From Vicinamibacterales bacterium (GTDB taxonomy: Bacteria; Acidobacteriota; Vicinamibacteria; Vicinamibacterales; SCN-69-37): 64,000 bases of DNA. The translations under genes and the position numbers were made by a program. This document shows positions 1 through 10,777 of the stretch, in pieces (position 1 is the first letter of the stretch; each line of letters starts with the position of its first letter). The notes beneath the pieces are model-generated. The model did not search any database and was not told the origin of the DNA. It saw only the letters and a list, made by a program, of their open reading frames with translations. Location of the stretch: the NCBI GenBank assembly GCA_030827135.1, contig JAURFE010000001.1:214569-278568 (forward strand), read 5' to 3'.

Positions 1-1611
1 GAGGTAGGACGTCGCCACGCCGGCCGCCTTGAGCTGGTCCCGCGTCTCGAGAATCGCCCAGTGCGTGGAGCCGAAGGCGATAATCCCGACCGAGGCGCCA
101 GGCTCAGCCGTCTCGATCGGTCCTGGCACCAGCGTCTTCGCAGTCTCGAACTTCTTCGAGAGGCGGTCGAGGTTGTTCACATAGTCGTCGGCGCGTTCGG
201 TGTACTGCGCCATCGCGTTGTGGCCGGAGCCCCGCGTGAAGAACGCCGGCGTGTTCGTGTCGGGCAACGACCGCCACGGAATGCCGTCGCCATCGATGTC
301 CTTGTAGCGGCCCCACGACGCGCCCAATTCGCGGACCTTCGCCTCGTCGAGCACCTTGCCGCGATCGAGCGGCTTGGTGGGATAGTCGAACGGGTCGGAC
401 ATCCAGGTGTTCATGCCGAGGTCGAGATCGCTCATGACATACACGAGTTGCTGAAGCCGTTCCGACAGATCAAACGCCTCGCCCGCCATGTCAAAACACT
501 CGGACATCGATGACGGCAGCAACATCGGGTGCCGTGTGTCACCGTGCGAGTTCACCGCCGTGAACAGCAGATCGCCCTGCGCCGTGCGCGTCGGCAGGCC
601 CGTGGAGGGCCCCACACGCTGAATGTCGAAGACCACGCCGGGCACTTCGGCGTAGTAGGCCAGACCGGCGAACTCGGACATCAGCGACACCCCGGGGCCT
701 GACGTGGAGGTCATGGCCCGGGCCCCGGCCCACGACGCGCCGATCACCATGCCGATGGCCGCAATCTCATCCTCCGCCTGCACGATGGCGAACGTGGCCT
801 TCCCCGTCTCCTTGTCCATGCGGTACTTCCGCATGTACCCGATCAACGACTCAGGCAGCGATGACGACGGCGTGATCGGGTACCAGGGGACCACCGTCAC
901 GCCGGCAAACATGCAGCCCATCGCCGCGGCCGCATTGCCTTCCACGAGGATCTTCCCCGCCGTCGCGTTCATCCGCTGAATCCGGTACGGATGTTTAATC
1001 TCGGTGAAGTGTTCCCTCGCATAGGCCGCACCCGCCTCGAGCGCCGCCTGATTGAGCGCCATCGCCTTCGGCTTCTTGCCGAGCTGCTTGGACAGCGCGT
1101 GGATCATCTCCTGCAGATCGATCGACAGCAGGTGCGAGAGCACGCCGTCATAGATCATGTTCTTGACGAGGCGACGCAGCTTCGCGTCCGGACAGACCTC
1201 GGCGACGATCTTGTCAAACGGCACGGAATAAAAAATCAGATCCTGCCGGAGCTCATCCAGCTTCAGCGGCGCGTCGAACACCACCGCGCGGCCCGGCTCC
1301 AGCGTCAGCACGTCCTCACGCGCCGTCTCCGCATTCATCGCCACCAGGAAGTCGACTTCCTTCTTTCGGGCGATGTAGCCCTTGTGATTGGAACGGATGG
1401 TGTACCACGTCGGCAATCCGGCAATATTCGACGGGAACATGTTCTTGCCCGACACGGGCACTCCCATCTGAAAGATGGCGCGCAGCAAAATCATGTTGGC
1501 CGTCTGGGACCCGGATCCGTTGACGGTGGCAACCTGAATGCTGAAGTCGTTGACGACGTGAGACTGGACGGAACGGTCGGCCTGATCGGCCGTGGCAAGC
1601 GGCGAGGACAT
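1..1611 (-). CDS. korA: 2-oxoacid:ferredoxin oxidoreductase, alpha subunit (gamma-alpha fusion), 3' part outside window
   Basis: The reading frame is open for 537 codons from an ATG at 1611 to the window edge, so the C-terminus is missing. The N-terminal ~200 residues look like the gamma domain of 2-oxoacid:ferredoxin oxidoreductases (glycine motif GSGSQTANM near residue 33). The alpha domain follows, with the typical WYPITPSS near residue 240 and a QAEDEIAAIGMVIGASWAGA stretch after it. The family oxidatively decarboxylates a 2-oxoacid to acyl-CoA while reducing ferredoxin; the TPP-binding beta subunit should lie further left. It reads in the same direction as sucC and sucD, which favours 2-oxoglutarate as the substrate (inference); a pyruvate or branched-chain substrate cannot be excluded. 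Confidence 0.9.
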   Translation of the reverse strand, partial: MSSPLATADQADRSVQSHVVNDFSIQVATVNGSGSQTANMILLRAIFQMGVPVSGKNMFPSNIAGLPTWYTIRSNHKGYIARKKEVDFLVAMNAETAREDVLTLEPGRAVVFDAPLKLDELRQDLIFYSVPFDKIVAEVCPDAKLRRLVKNMIYDGVLSHLLSIDLQEMIHALSKQLGKKPKAMALNQAALEAGAAYAREHFTEIKHPYRIQRMNATAGKILVEGNAAAAMGCMFAGVTVVPWYPITPSSSLPESLIGYMRKYRMDKETGKATFAIVQAEDEIAAIGMVIGASWAGARAMTSTSGPGVSLMSEFAGLAYYAEVPGVVFDIQRVGPSTGLPTRTAQGDLLFTAVNSHGDTRHPMLLPSSMSECFDMAGEAFDLSERLQQLVYVMSDLDLGMNTWMSDPFDYPTKPLDRGKVLDEAKVRELGASWGRYKDIDGDGIPWRSLPDTNTPAFFTRGSGHNAMAQYTERADDYVNNLDRLSKKFETAKTLVPGPIETAEPGASVGIIAFGSTHWAILETRDQLKAAGVATSYL

Positions 1612-1639
1612 ATCAGCACGATTATCTCGGCAAATGCAC

Positions 1640-1705
1640 AAATGGGCAACTGAGCACCTGCCCAATAGCCCACCTGCCCAACCGCCCAGCGGCTCAGTTA
1701 CCCAG
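1640..1705. repeat. Degenerate 7-8-nt tandem tract between sucD and korA
   Basis: The spacer consists of repeated words such as GCCCACC, GCCCAAC and GCCCAGC, spaced 7-9 bases apart, and lies between the sucD stop and the korA start. It is low-complexity and has no open frame. It belongs to the set of boundary tracts found across the window. Confidence 0.6.
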
Positions 1706-1708
1706 CTG

Positions 1709-2608
1709 TCAGGCGCGCAGCGCCTGCATCATCGCCGCCCCGATATCCGCGGGACTTTTGACGACGTGCACGCCGGCCGCCGTGAGGGCCGCCATCTTCT
1801 CGGCCGCGGTGCCCTTGCCCCCGGCGATGATCGCGCCGGCGTGTCCCATGCGGCGACCGGGCGGCGCCGTCTGACCGGCGATGAAGCCGACGACGGGCTT
1901 CGTGAAGTGCGCCTTGATCCAGGCCGCGGCCTCTTCTTCGGCCGATCCGCCGATCTCCCCGATCATGACGACCGCTTCGGTCTCCGTATCCTGGCCGAAG
2001 AGTTCGAGCGCATCGATGAAGGATGTGCCGATGAGCGGGTCGCCGCCGATGCCGATGCAGGTGGTCTGACCGAGGCCGTTGCGGGTCAGCTGGTGGATGG
2101 CCTCGTAGGTCAGCGTGCCCGACTTGGACACGATGCCGACCCGGCCCTCCTTGCAGATATGACCGGGGATGATGCCGGCTTTCGCGCGGCCGGCGGAAAT
2201 CAGACCCGGGCAGTTCGGGCCGATCAGCCGCATCTTTTTTCGGGGCGCCCGGGGGTCGCCCGCGAGGCTGTCCATGAACGACAACGCCTTCATCATGTCC
2301 AGCGTCGGGATGCCTTCCGTGATGCACACGGCGAGATCCAGCCCGGCGTCGGCCGCTTCCATCACGGCATCCGCACCGCCCGGAGGCGGCACAAAGATCA
2401 CAGAGGCGTTGGCGCCGGTGGCCGCCACGGCGTCGGCCACGGTGTTGAACACCGGCCACCCCTCGTGGGTGGTGCCGCCCTTGCCGGGGGTCACCCCGCC
2501 GACCACGTTCGTGCCGTAGGCCTGGGCCTGCTTGGCGTGAAAAGTGCCTTCGCGGCCGGTCAGGCCCTGCACGAGAAGACGGGTCGATTTATCGATCAAA
2601 ACAGACAT
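1709..2608 (-). CDS. sucD: Succinyl-CoA synthetase (ADP/GDP-forming), alpha subunit
   Basis: This 299-residue protein has the usual length for SucD. It shows the N-terminal CoA-binding Rossmann domain ([13 protein letters not shown] at 13-24, PGKGG at 41-45). The ligase domain carries [16 protein letters not shown], with the phosphorylated catalytic histidine at residue 256. With SucC it interconverts succinyl-CoA and succinate with substrate-level nucleotide phosphorylation in the cytoplasm. It lies directly downstream of sucC on the same strand, separated by a REP palindrome and a short tandem tract, and is followed by korA. That makes an oxidative or reductive 2-oxoglutarate-to-succinate module. 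Confidence 0.97.
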   Translation of the reverse strand: MSVLIDKSTRLLVQGLTGREGTFHAKQAQAYGTNVVGGVTPGKGGTTHEGWPVFNTVADAVAATGANASVIFVPPPGGADAVMEAADAGLDLAVCITEGIPTLDMMKALSFMDSLAGDPRAPRKKMRLIGPNCPGLISAGRAKAGIIPGHICKEGRVGIVSKSGTLTYEAIHQLTRNGLGQTTCIGIGGDPLIGTSFIDALELFGQDTETEAVVMIGEIGGSAEEEAAAWIKAHFTKPVVGFIAGQTAPPGRRMGHAGAIIAGGKGTAAEKMAALTAAGVHVVKSPADIGAAMMQALRA

Positions 2609-2627
2609 GAATCAGTCCCTTAGTAAT

Positions 2628-2654
2628 GGCGCGCTACAGTTCAGCGCGCCCTAC
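2628..2654 (-). repeat. REP-like palindrome downstream of sucC
   Basis: Read on the minus strand it is GTAG, then GGCGCGCT, the 7-nt loop GAACTGT, then AGCGCGCC: a perfect 8-bp stem. The same architecture recurs ten more times in the window. It lies about 50 bp after the sucC stop and just before the sucD start. Confidence 0.85.
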
Positions 2655-2661
2655 GTAATAC

Positions 2662-2702
2662 ACGCGCCCAGCCGCCCACCAGCCCAGCCGCCCAGCCGCC
2701 CA
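2662..2702. repeat. Degenerate (GCCCAGC)n tract at the sucC 3' end
   Basis: Words GCCCAGCC and GCCCACC recur about every 7-8 bases and end against the sucC stop codon. The composition resembles the tract at 1640-1705. No coding potential is seen. Confidence 0.6.
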
Positions 2703-3866
<1,164 letters not shown>

Positions 3867-3906
3867 GCGACTGGGAAGTGTATCAGGTCATCCGATGACT
3901 TCGGGC

Positions 3907-3935
3907 TTCGGAACTTCCGAACTTCGGAATACAAT
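3907..3935 (+). promoter_or_regulatory. Candidate sdhCAB promoter with start-proximal -10 box
   Basis: TACAAT at 3930-3935 lies 7 bp before the sdhC ATG at 3943. A weak -35 candidate (TTCGGA, 3907-3912) is 17 bp upstream. The region consists of repeated ACTTCGGA-like words. If the -10 is used, the message would start at or next to the ATG. This is a prediction from sequence only. Confidence 0.35.
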
Positions 3936-3942
3936 CTGCTGC

Positions 3943-4604
3943 ATGAAGGTGCTGCGTGCCCTCAGCACGACCGTCGGTTCCAAGTTCCTCGTCGCCCTCA
4001 CCGGTCTCCTGCTGGTGGGCTTCCTCATCGGCCACCTCGCCGGCAACCTCCTCATCCTGCTCGGGGGGGACAAATTCAACGCCTACGGCCATGCGCTCAT
4101 CACCAATCCGCTGGTGGTGCCCGCAGAGATCGCGCTGATGGCGCTGCTGCTCGTGCACATGGGCAAGGCCATCGGCCACGTGGTGCGTGGCCGCAGCGCC
4201 AGGCCGGACGGGTATGCGAAGAAGACCTGGGCTGGGGGCCCGAGCCGGAAGTCCTGGGCCTCCACCACGATGGCCCTCTCTGGGATTTTCCTGCTGGTCT
4301 TCCTGGTGGTCCACATCGCGACCTTCAAATACGGACCGTATTACGCATCGGCCGAAGCCGGCGTCCGTGACCTCCAGCGTCTGGTGGTCGAGGTCTTCAG
4401 GAATCCGATGTATGCCGCGGCCTACATCGTCGCCATGGGCATCGTCGGACTCCATCTGCGCCATGGCGTCTCGAGTGCGTTTCAGTCGCTCGGCCTGATG
4501 ACCAATGGCGTATGGGCGGCGCGGTTGCTGAACCTGGGCCTCATGCTGGCCGTCATCATTGCGGGCGGATTCGCGCTCATCCCGGTCTGGGTGTACCTGT
4601 TCCT

Positions 4605-4608
<4 letters not shown>
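3943..4608 (+). CDS. sdhC: Succinate dehydrogenase cytochrome b558 subunit
   Basis: This 221-residue integral membrane protein has about five hydrophobic helices. Histidines sit in the helices (H31 in IGHLAGN, then [26 protein letters not shown] and [10 protein letters not shown]) and are candidate axial ligands for two haems b, as in single-subunit-anchor (type B) succinate dehydrogenases. It anchors SdhAB and passes electrons to quinone. The ATG at 3943 was chosen because an in-frame ATG further upstream would overlap the divergent sucC start. The stop overlaps the sdhA start (ATGA), indicating translational coupling. Confidence 0.93.
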
Positions 4609-6517
<1,909 letters not shown>

Positions 6518-6518
<1 letters not shown>

Positions 6519-7258
6519 TGAAGGTGCATCTGAAAGTGTGGCGCCAGTCGGGCCCGACGGCGCAGGGCCGGCTTGTGGACTACACCGCCGACAACGTGTC
6601 CCCCGACATGTCCTTCCTCGAGATGCTCGACTCGGTCAACGAGACGCTGATCGCGAAGGGCGAGGAACCAATCGCGTTTGACTCCGACTGCCGTGAAGGG
6701 ATCTGCGGCACCTGCGGCGTGATGGTCGACGGACGTCCGCACGGACCGGATTCCTGCACCACCGTGTGCCAGCTCCACATGCGCCGCTACAAGGACGGCG
6801 ACACCATCGTCATCGAACCGTGGCGCGCCAAGGCGTTCCCGCTCATCAAGGACCTTGTGGTGGACCGTTCCGCGTTTGATCGGATCATCCAGGCCGGCGG
6901 CTACACCTCGGTCAACACCGGCGGTGCGCAGGACGCCAACGCGATTCTGATTCCGAAGACGGTGGCCGACGAGGCCTTCGAATCGGCGACGTGCATCGGG
7001 TGCGGCGCGTGTGTCGCCGCCTGCAAGAACGCATCGGCGGCGCTCTTCACCTCCGCCAAGGTCACGCACCTCGCCCTCCTGCCCCAGGGGCAGCTCGAGG
7101 CGCAGAGCCGTGTCGTCGCGATGGTGGACGCCATGGACGAGAACGGCTTCGGCGGCTGCTCGAACGAAGGCGAATGTGAAGCGGTCTGCCCCAAGGGCAT
7201 CTCGCTCAGAAGCATCGCCACGCTCAATCGCGAATACCGCCGCGCGCTGCTCTCGTAG
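6518..7258 (+). CDS. sdhB: Succinate dehydrogenase iron-sulfur subunit
   Basis: This 246-residue protein has an N-terminal [2Fe-2S] ferredoxin domain with cysteines at about 58, 63, 66 and 80 (CREGICGTC). The C-terminal bis-cluster domain has [11 protein letters not shown] near 159-169 and [14 protein letters not shown] near 213-226, which provide the [4Fe-4S] and [3Fe-4S] ligands. It carries electrons from SdhA to the cytochrome b subunit. It is the last gene of the sdhCAB operon. The stop is followed after 8 bp by the large REP-like palindrome array, a likely 3' boundary. Confidence 0.97.
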
Positions 7259-7266
7259 CGACGCAT

Positions 7267-7437
7267 GTGGGGCGCGCTGAACTCGAGCGCGCCGGCAAGG
7301 CCCGCTGCAGTTCAGCGGGCCCTACGTACGCCGAACATGTAGGGCGCGCTGAACTGGAGCGCGCCGGCAAGGCCCGCTGCAGTTCAGCGGGCCCTACGTA
7401 CGGCGAACACGTAGGGCGCGCTGAACTTTAGCGCGCC
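7267..7437. repeat. Array of five REP-like palindromes, alternating orientation, 72-bp period
   Basis: Five stem-loops fill the gap between sdhB and the next gene: 7267-7293(+), 7299-7325(-), 7339-7365(+), 7371-7397(-) and 7411-7437(+). Plus copies read GGCGCGCT-loop-AGCGCGCC. Minus copies read GGCCCGCT-loop-AGCGGGCC. Both begin with the same flank, ACGTAGGGC (first copy: ATGTGGGGC), and have loops starting GAACT. Pairs of opposite orientation repeat every 72 bp. This is the layout of bacterial interspersed mosaic elements built from REPs with a GTAG foot. Confidence 0.9.
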
Positions 7438-7445
7438 AGGACTCT

Positions 7446-8009
7446 ATGACACTGACCCGTCGCCACGGCCTGGCAATGCTCGCGATTGTGCTCGTCACCA
7501 TTGCCGTCGAATGGTGGATGGGGCGGGTTCCGCTCGCACCGGACGGCACGTTCGCGTGGGTGGAACCCGACATCTGGAGCGCCCACCAGTCACAACGTGT
7601 GCTCGATCCGTACACGGTCTCGCACATCGTGCATGGATTCCTGTTTTACGCCCTGTTGGTGCTGGTCGCGCCCCGGCAGCCGGTCGCCACGCGTCTTGTG
7701 CTGGCCGTCGCCCTTGAAGCGGTCTGGGAAGTGCTTGAGAACTCCCCGATGATCATCGACCGCTACCGCGCCGTGACCATCGCGCAAGGGTACGTCGGCG
7801 ACAGTATTCTCAACTCCGTCAGCGACATCGTCATGGCCGGTCTGGGATTCCTGATGGCCTGGCGGCTGCGGGTGCTTGCAAGCCTCGCGGCGGTGGTGGT
7901 GGCGGAACTGGTGATGCTGCTGCTGATCCGCGACAACCTGACCCTGAACATCATCATGCTCGCCTGGCCGATCGACGCCATCCGCGAGTGGCAGATGGCC
8001 GGGCGCTGA
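7446..8009 (+). CDS. DUF2585 family (UPF0314-type) integral membrane protein
   Basis: This 187-residue membrane protein matches the remembered pattern of DUF2585: N-terminal helix then EWWMGR, SQRVLDPYTVSHIVHGFLFY, WEVLENSPMIIDRYR, the GDSILNSVSD stretch and a terminal RDNLTLNIIMLAWPIDAI. About five hydrophobic segments are visible. The molecular function of the family is unknown to me. It follows the palindrome array and faces the convergent broken gene at 8016-9010, from which it is separated by only 6 bp. Confidence 0.8.
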   Translation: MTLTRRHGLAMLAIVLVTIAVEWWMGRVPLAPDGTFAWVEPDIWSAHQSQRVLDPYTVSHIVHGFLFYALLVLVAPRQPVATRLVLAVALEAVWEVLENSPMIIDRYRAVTIAQGYVGDSILNSVSDIVMAGLGFLMAWRLRVLASLAAVVVAELVMLLLIRDNLTLNIIMLAWPIDAIREWQMAGR

Positions 8010-8015
8010 CGGGGA

Positions 8016-8828
8016 TCAGCGCCGGAACCGATCCTGCCAGCGCCGGTATTCACGCCCGAGGTTGTCATCGGTGATGATGGCTTCATGGGCATGGGTCGCC
8101 GTCAACTGCGCGTGATCGAGCCAGTAGTAGGATCCAAACCCGGTCCCCTGACGATCACGCAACGCCAGCGCGTCCCGCAGTGCAGCCACCCCCTCAGGTG
8201 TGGATTGATCGAACGCCGGACGGCCGTCGATGCGATAGCCGGCGAGCACGCTGGCCCACCGATCCCAGTCCAGGTCGATCGGCGCCATGCTGCCAATCAC
8301 GAATCCCCCGAACTTCACCATGCGAGGAAACGCGCGCAGACCTGTTGCCACCACGCGCCCTGAACCGGTGGTGTTCCACATCGCAATGCCCCCGGGCTTG
8401 AGCCTCGACTTCACCAGATCCAGGAACTCGATGGAGAGAATCCCGGTGGACATCTCGCGCCAGTGGTAGGTGTTCCACATGATCACGTCGAACCGGCGCT
8501 CCGGGTGATTCCTGAGCCATCGGCGGCCGTCATCGACCTCCAGCGTCACGCGTGGATCACGCAGCAGCGACGACACCTCGGGCCGTGATGCCACCAGGTC
8601 CAGATACCCCGCGCTGATCTCGACGGCCGTCATCGTCTGGACGGTCGGATGGTTCGCCATCACATGGGTCCAGGTGCCGGATGCCAGGCCGATGACCAGG
8701 ACGTCCCTGGGCGCCGCATGCACAGCACCCAGCCAGTACGGGCGCACGTGCTCCGTCGTGGGGTTGAGACCATTGTGGATGATGCTGTCGTACACGCCGT
8801 TGTCGATCAGCATCGCGTCGGGTGGCAC
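8016..8828 (-). CDS. C-terminal fragment of a fused membrane/spermidine-synthase-like protein
   Basis: This 270-codon frame shows a class I methyltransferase/spermidine synthase fold: VLVIGLASGTWTHVM (nucleotide-binding loop), TAVEIS, VDDGRRWL, then RLKPGGIAMWNT. The acidic catalytic residue expected after FDVI in true spermidine synthases is absent (FDVIMWNTYHW), so polyamine synthesis is doubtful. It begins at a GTG and overlaps, in another frame, the end of an N-terminal membrane fragment at 8807-9010. The pair looks like one gene that lost its middle. The 3' half keeps normal codon use, so it may still be translated. Confidence 0.6.
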   Translation of the reverse strand: MPPDAMLIDNGVYDSIIHNGLNPTTEHVRPYWLGAVHAAPRDVLVIGLASGTWTHVMANHPTVQTMTAVEISAGYLDLVASRPEVSSLLRDPRVTLEVDDGRRWLRNHPERRFDVIMWNTYHWREMSTGILSIEFLDLVKSRLKPGGIAMWNTTGSGRVVATGLRAFPRMVKFGGFVIGSMAPIDLDWDRWASVLAGYRIDGRPAFDQSTPEGVAALRDALALRDRQGTGFGSYYWLDHAQLTATHAHEAIITDDNLGREYRRWQDRFRR

Positions 8829-9010
8829 CCGAGCAGACTGCCCAGGCCGAGCCCCGTCAGAAACGCCGACGACACCATGGCCACCGATTCCATATGACTG
8901 CCGTAGATGGTCATCAACGCGCGCTGCCAGGACATCTGGTAGAGCAGCGCGGAAAAGCCGGAGAGGACAAAGACCCCGAGCAACGTGACGTGGAAGACCC
9001 GATGAGTCAT
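8807..9010 (-). pseudogene. N-terminal membrane fragment of the same broken spermidine-synthase-like gene
   Basis: The 67 codons encode a start typical of fused MFS/spermidine-synthase proteins: a hydrophobic helix, then FSALLYQMSWQRALM and AMVSSAFLTGLGLGSLLG. The frame then changes abruptly to CHPTRC and stops. The remaining transmembrane helices normally found between this motif and the synthase domain are missing. The downstream synthase-like domain continues in a different frame from 8828. An internal deletion with frameshift explains this best; an assembly error at the junction near 8825 is the main alternative. Confidence 0.65.
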
Positions 9011-9020
9011 CGGCGACAGT

Positions 9021-10715
9021 CTACGATGGCTCGGAGACTTCGATCGTCGCTTCGTGCAGATTCATCGCGTGCGCACGGATGCGGCTGTAGTCGGTCAGGA
9101 TCCCGTTGAAGAGCAGACTGAGGCCGGGGTGCACGGGCTGATCGGTCATGAGCCGCAGGTGGCGGTCGCGCAGCGTCTTGACCTTGCTCAGAATCAGCGC
9201 GTTTTCACTCTGCGCCTCGGCGTCCTCCACGACGCCGCGTTCGCCGTAGGCCTCAATAACCTTCTTGAAGAGCGCGGCAACGGTGTCGTGCAGGTCCAGG
9301 AGTCCGCTCTTGAGATCCGCCGGCAGTTCGAGCCGTTCCTCGCGCAGCCGCAGGAATGCCTTCAGGACGCTGGCCAGCCGGTCACTGGCGGATTCACACT
9401 CGTGCGACATGCGCAACTGACGGCGTCCCTCCGCGGCAATCGCATGCGGCACGGTCGCGTCGAGCAGGTCGGTGAGGAACTTCACGATCTCACGATGGGA
9501 GTTGTCGAGCACTTCCTCGCGGTGGAAGGTCTGTTGAATCAGCCGCTCATCCACGGGTCCGTGAAAGCCGAGCTGACGCACGCCATCGTTCATGGCGACG
9601 ACACTCTCCCCCATCTGGACGACTTCTCCGCGGCTCTGCTCGATCCCCAGCACCGGAGCCGACACCGTGCGCGGATCGATGTGTTTCAGGCGCCCTACTT
9701 CCTTGACCCGCGGATCCGGCACGAGGCGCAACAACAACTTCGTGAACGGCCCGAAGAAGGGCAAGAAGAGAATCGTGTTCAGGACATTGAACCCGGTGTG
9801 CGTGAGGGCAATGGCCGATGTCACCACCACGGCGAAGTACTCCGGTTCCGGCGCCGAGGCAAAGGTCAGTACCATCGGGTCCGCGCCATAACCGCGCTCC
9901 ACAACCTGCGCCACGAGGCGGATGTACCACTGGAAGATCAGCGTGATCCAGAACACACCAATGACGTTGAACAGCACGTGCGCCCATGCCGCACGCTTCG
10001 CGTTCGTGGTCGCACCCACCTGGGCAATGATCACGGTGATCGTCGTGCCGATGTTTTCGCCCAGCACCAGCGCCGCCGCGGTGGTGAACGGGATCACCCC
10101 CGTGACCGCCAGGCCGATCGTGATCCCCAAGGTGGCGCTGCTGCTCTGCACAATCAGCGTCAACAGACACCCCACCACGACACATTTCATGACGCCGACA
10201 TAGCTGTCGGCCTCAAACCACGCGAACGCGTCCATGAAGAGCGGCATGTCCTTCATCGGCGCGAAACCGTCCTTCATGGTCTCGAGCCCGAAGAACACCA
10301 TGCCCAGCCCCATGATCGCCATCGCGATGAACCTGGGACGATCCTGACGGGCGAACAAATACACCAGCGCCCCGGCACCGAGCATCGGGAGGCCGTATTT
10401 CCCGATCTTCAGCACCAGAATCCACCCCGTGATGGTCGTGCCGATATTGGCGCCGATGATGACGCCGATGGCCTGATGCAACTGCATCATCCCGGCGTTG
10501 ACCAGACCGACGACGATGACGGTGGTGATGGAGGAGGACTGGACCAGCAGCGTGACGGCCGTGCCGGAGGCGGTGGCGGTCCACCGGTTGTCGGTGACCA
10601 GGCTGATCATGCGGCGCAGGGAGTTCCCGGCGACCGCCTGCATGCCTTCGGACATGTACTTCATGCCGAGCATGAAGATGCCCAGACCACCGATGACTGC
10701 GAGGACTATTGACAT
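9021..10715 (-). CDS. Na+/phosphate cotransporter family protein with PhoU-like C-terminus
   Basis: This 564-residue protein shows the duplicated core of the Na/Pi-cotransporter (NptA/YjbB) family. VQSSSITTVI with GANIGTT lies in the first half and VQSSSATLGI with GENIGTT in the second, within about nine hydrophobic segments. The C-terminal ~200 residues are soluble and helical (ending ATIEVSEPS) and resemble PhoU domains. The role would be sodium-coupled phosphate (or another anion) movement across the inner membrane. It stands between the broken gene and a convergently unrelated lipoprotein gene, with no phosphate regulon genes nearby. Confidence 0.88.
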   Translation of the reverse strand: MSIVLAVIGGLGIFMLGMKYMSEGMQAVAGNSLRRMISLVTDNRWTATASGTAVTLLVQSSSITTVIVVGLVNAGMMQLHQAIGVIIGANIGTTITGWILVLKIGKYGLPMLGAGALVYLFARQDRPRFIAMAIMGLGMVFFGLETMKDGFAPMKDMPLFMDAFAWFEADSYVGVMKCVVVGCLLTLIVQSSSATLGITIGLAVTGVIPFTTAAALVLGENIGTTITVIIAQVGATTNAKRAAWAHVLFNVIGVFWITLIFQWYIRLVAQVVERGYGADPMVLTFASAPEPEYFAVVVTSAIALTHTGFNVLNTILFLPFFGPFTKLLLRLVPDPRVKEVGRLKHIDPRTVSAPVLGIEQSRGEVVQMGESVVAMNDGVRQLGFHGPVDERLIQQTFHREEVLDNSHREIVKFLTDLLDATVPHAIAAEGRRQLRMSHECESASDRLASVLKAFLRLREERLELPADLKSGLLDLHDTVAALFKKVIEAYGERGVVEDAEAQSENALILSKVKTLRDRHLRLMTDQPVHPGLSLLFNGILTDYSRIRAHAMNLHEATIEVSEPS

Positions 10716-10777
10716 GTGGGTGTACCGGGTGCGTTACTCCGAGTTTACATCGACGCCGCCCGATGTTCGCCCTTCTG

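Noticed and set aside
7267-7437. CRISPR array interpretation of the 72-bp repeats
   Set aside because: The units are palindromes in alternating orientation with near-identical intervening sequence, not repeats with unique spacers, and no cas genes are present.
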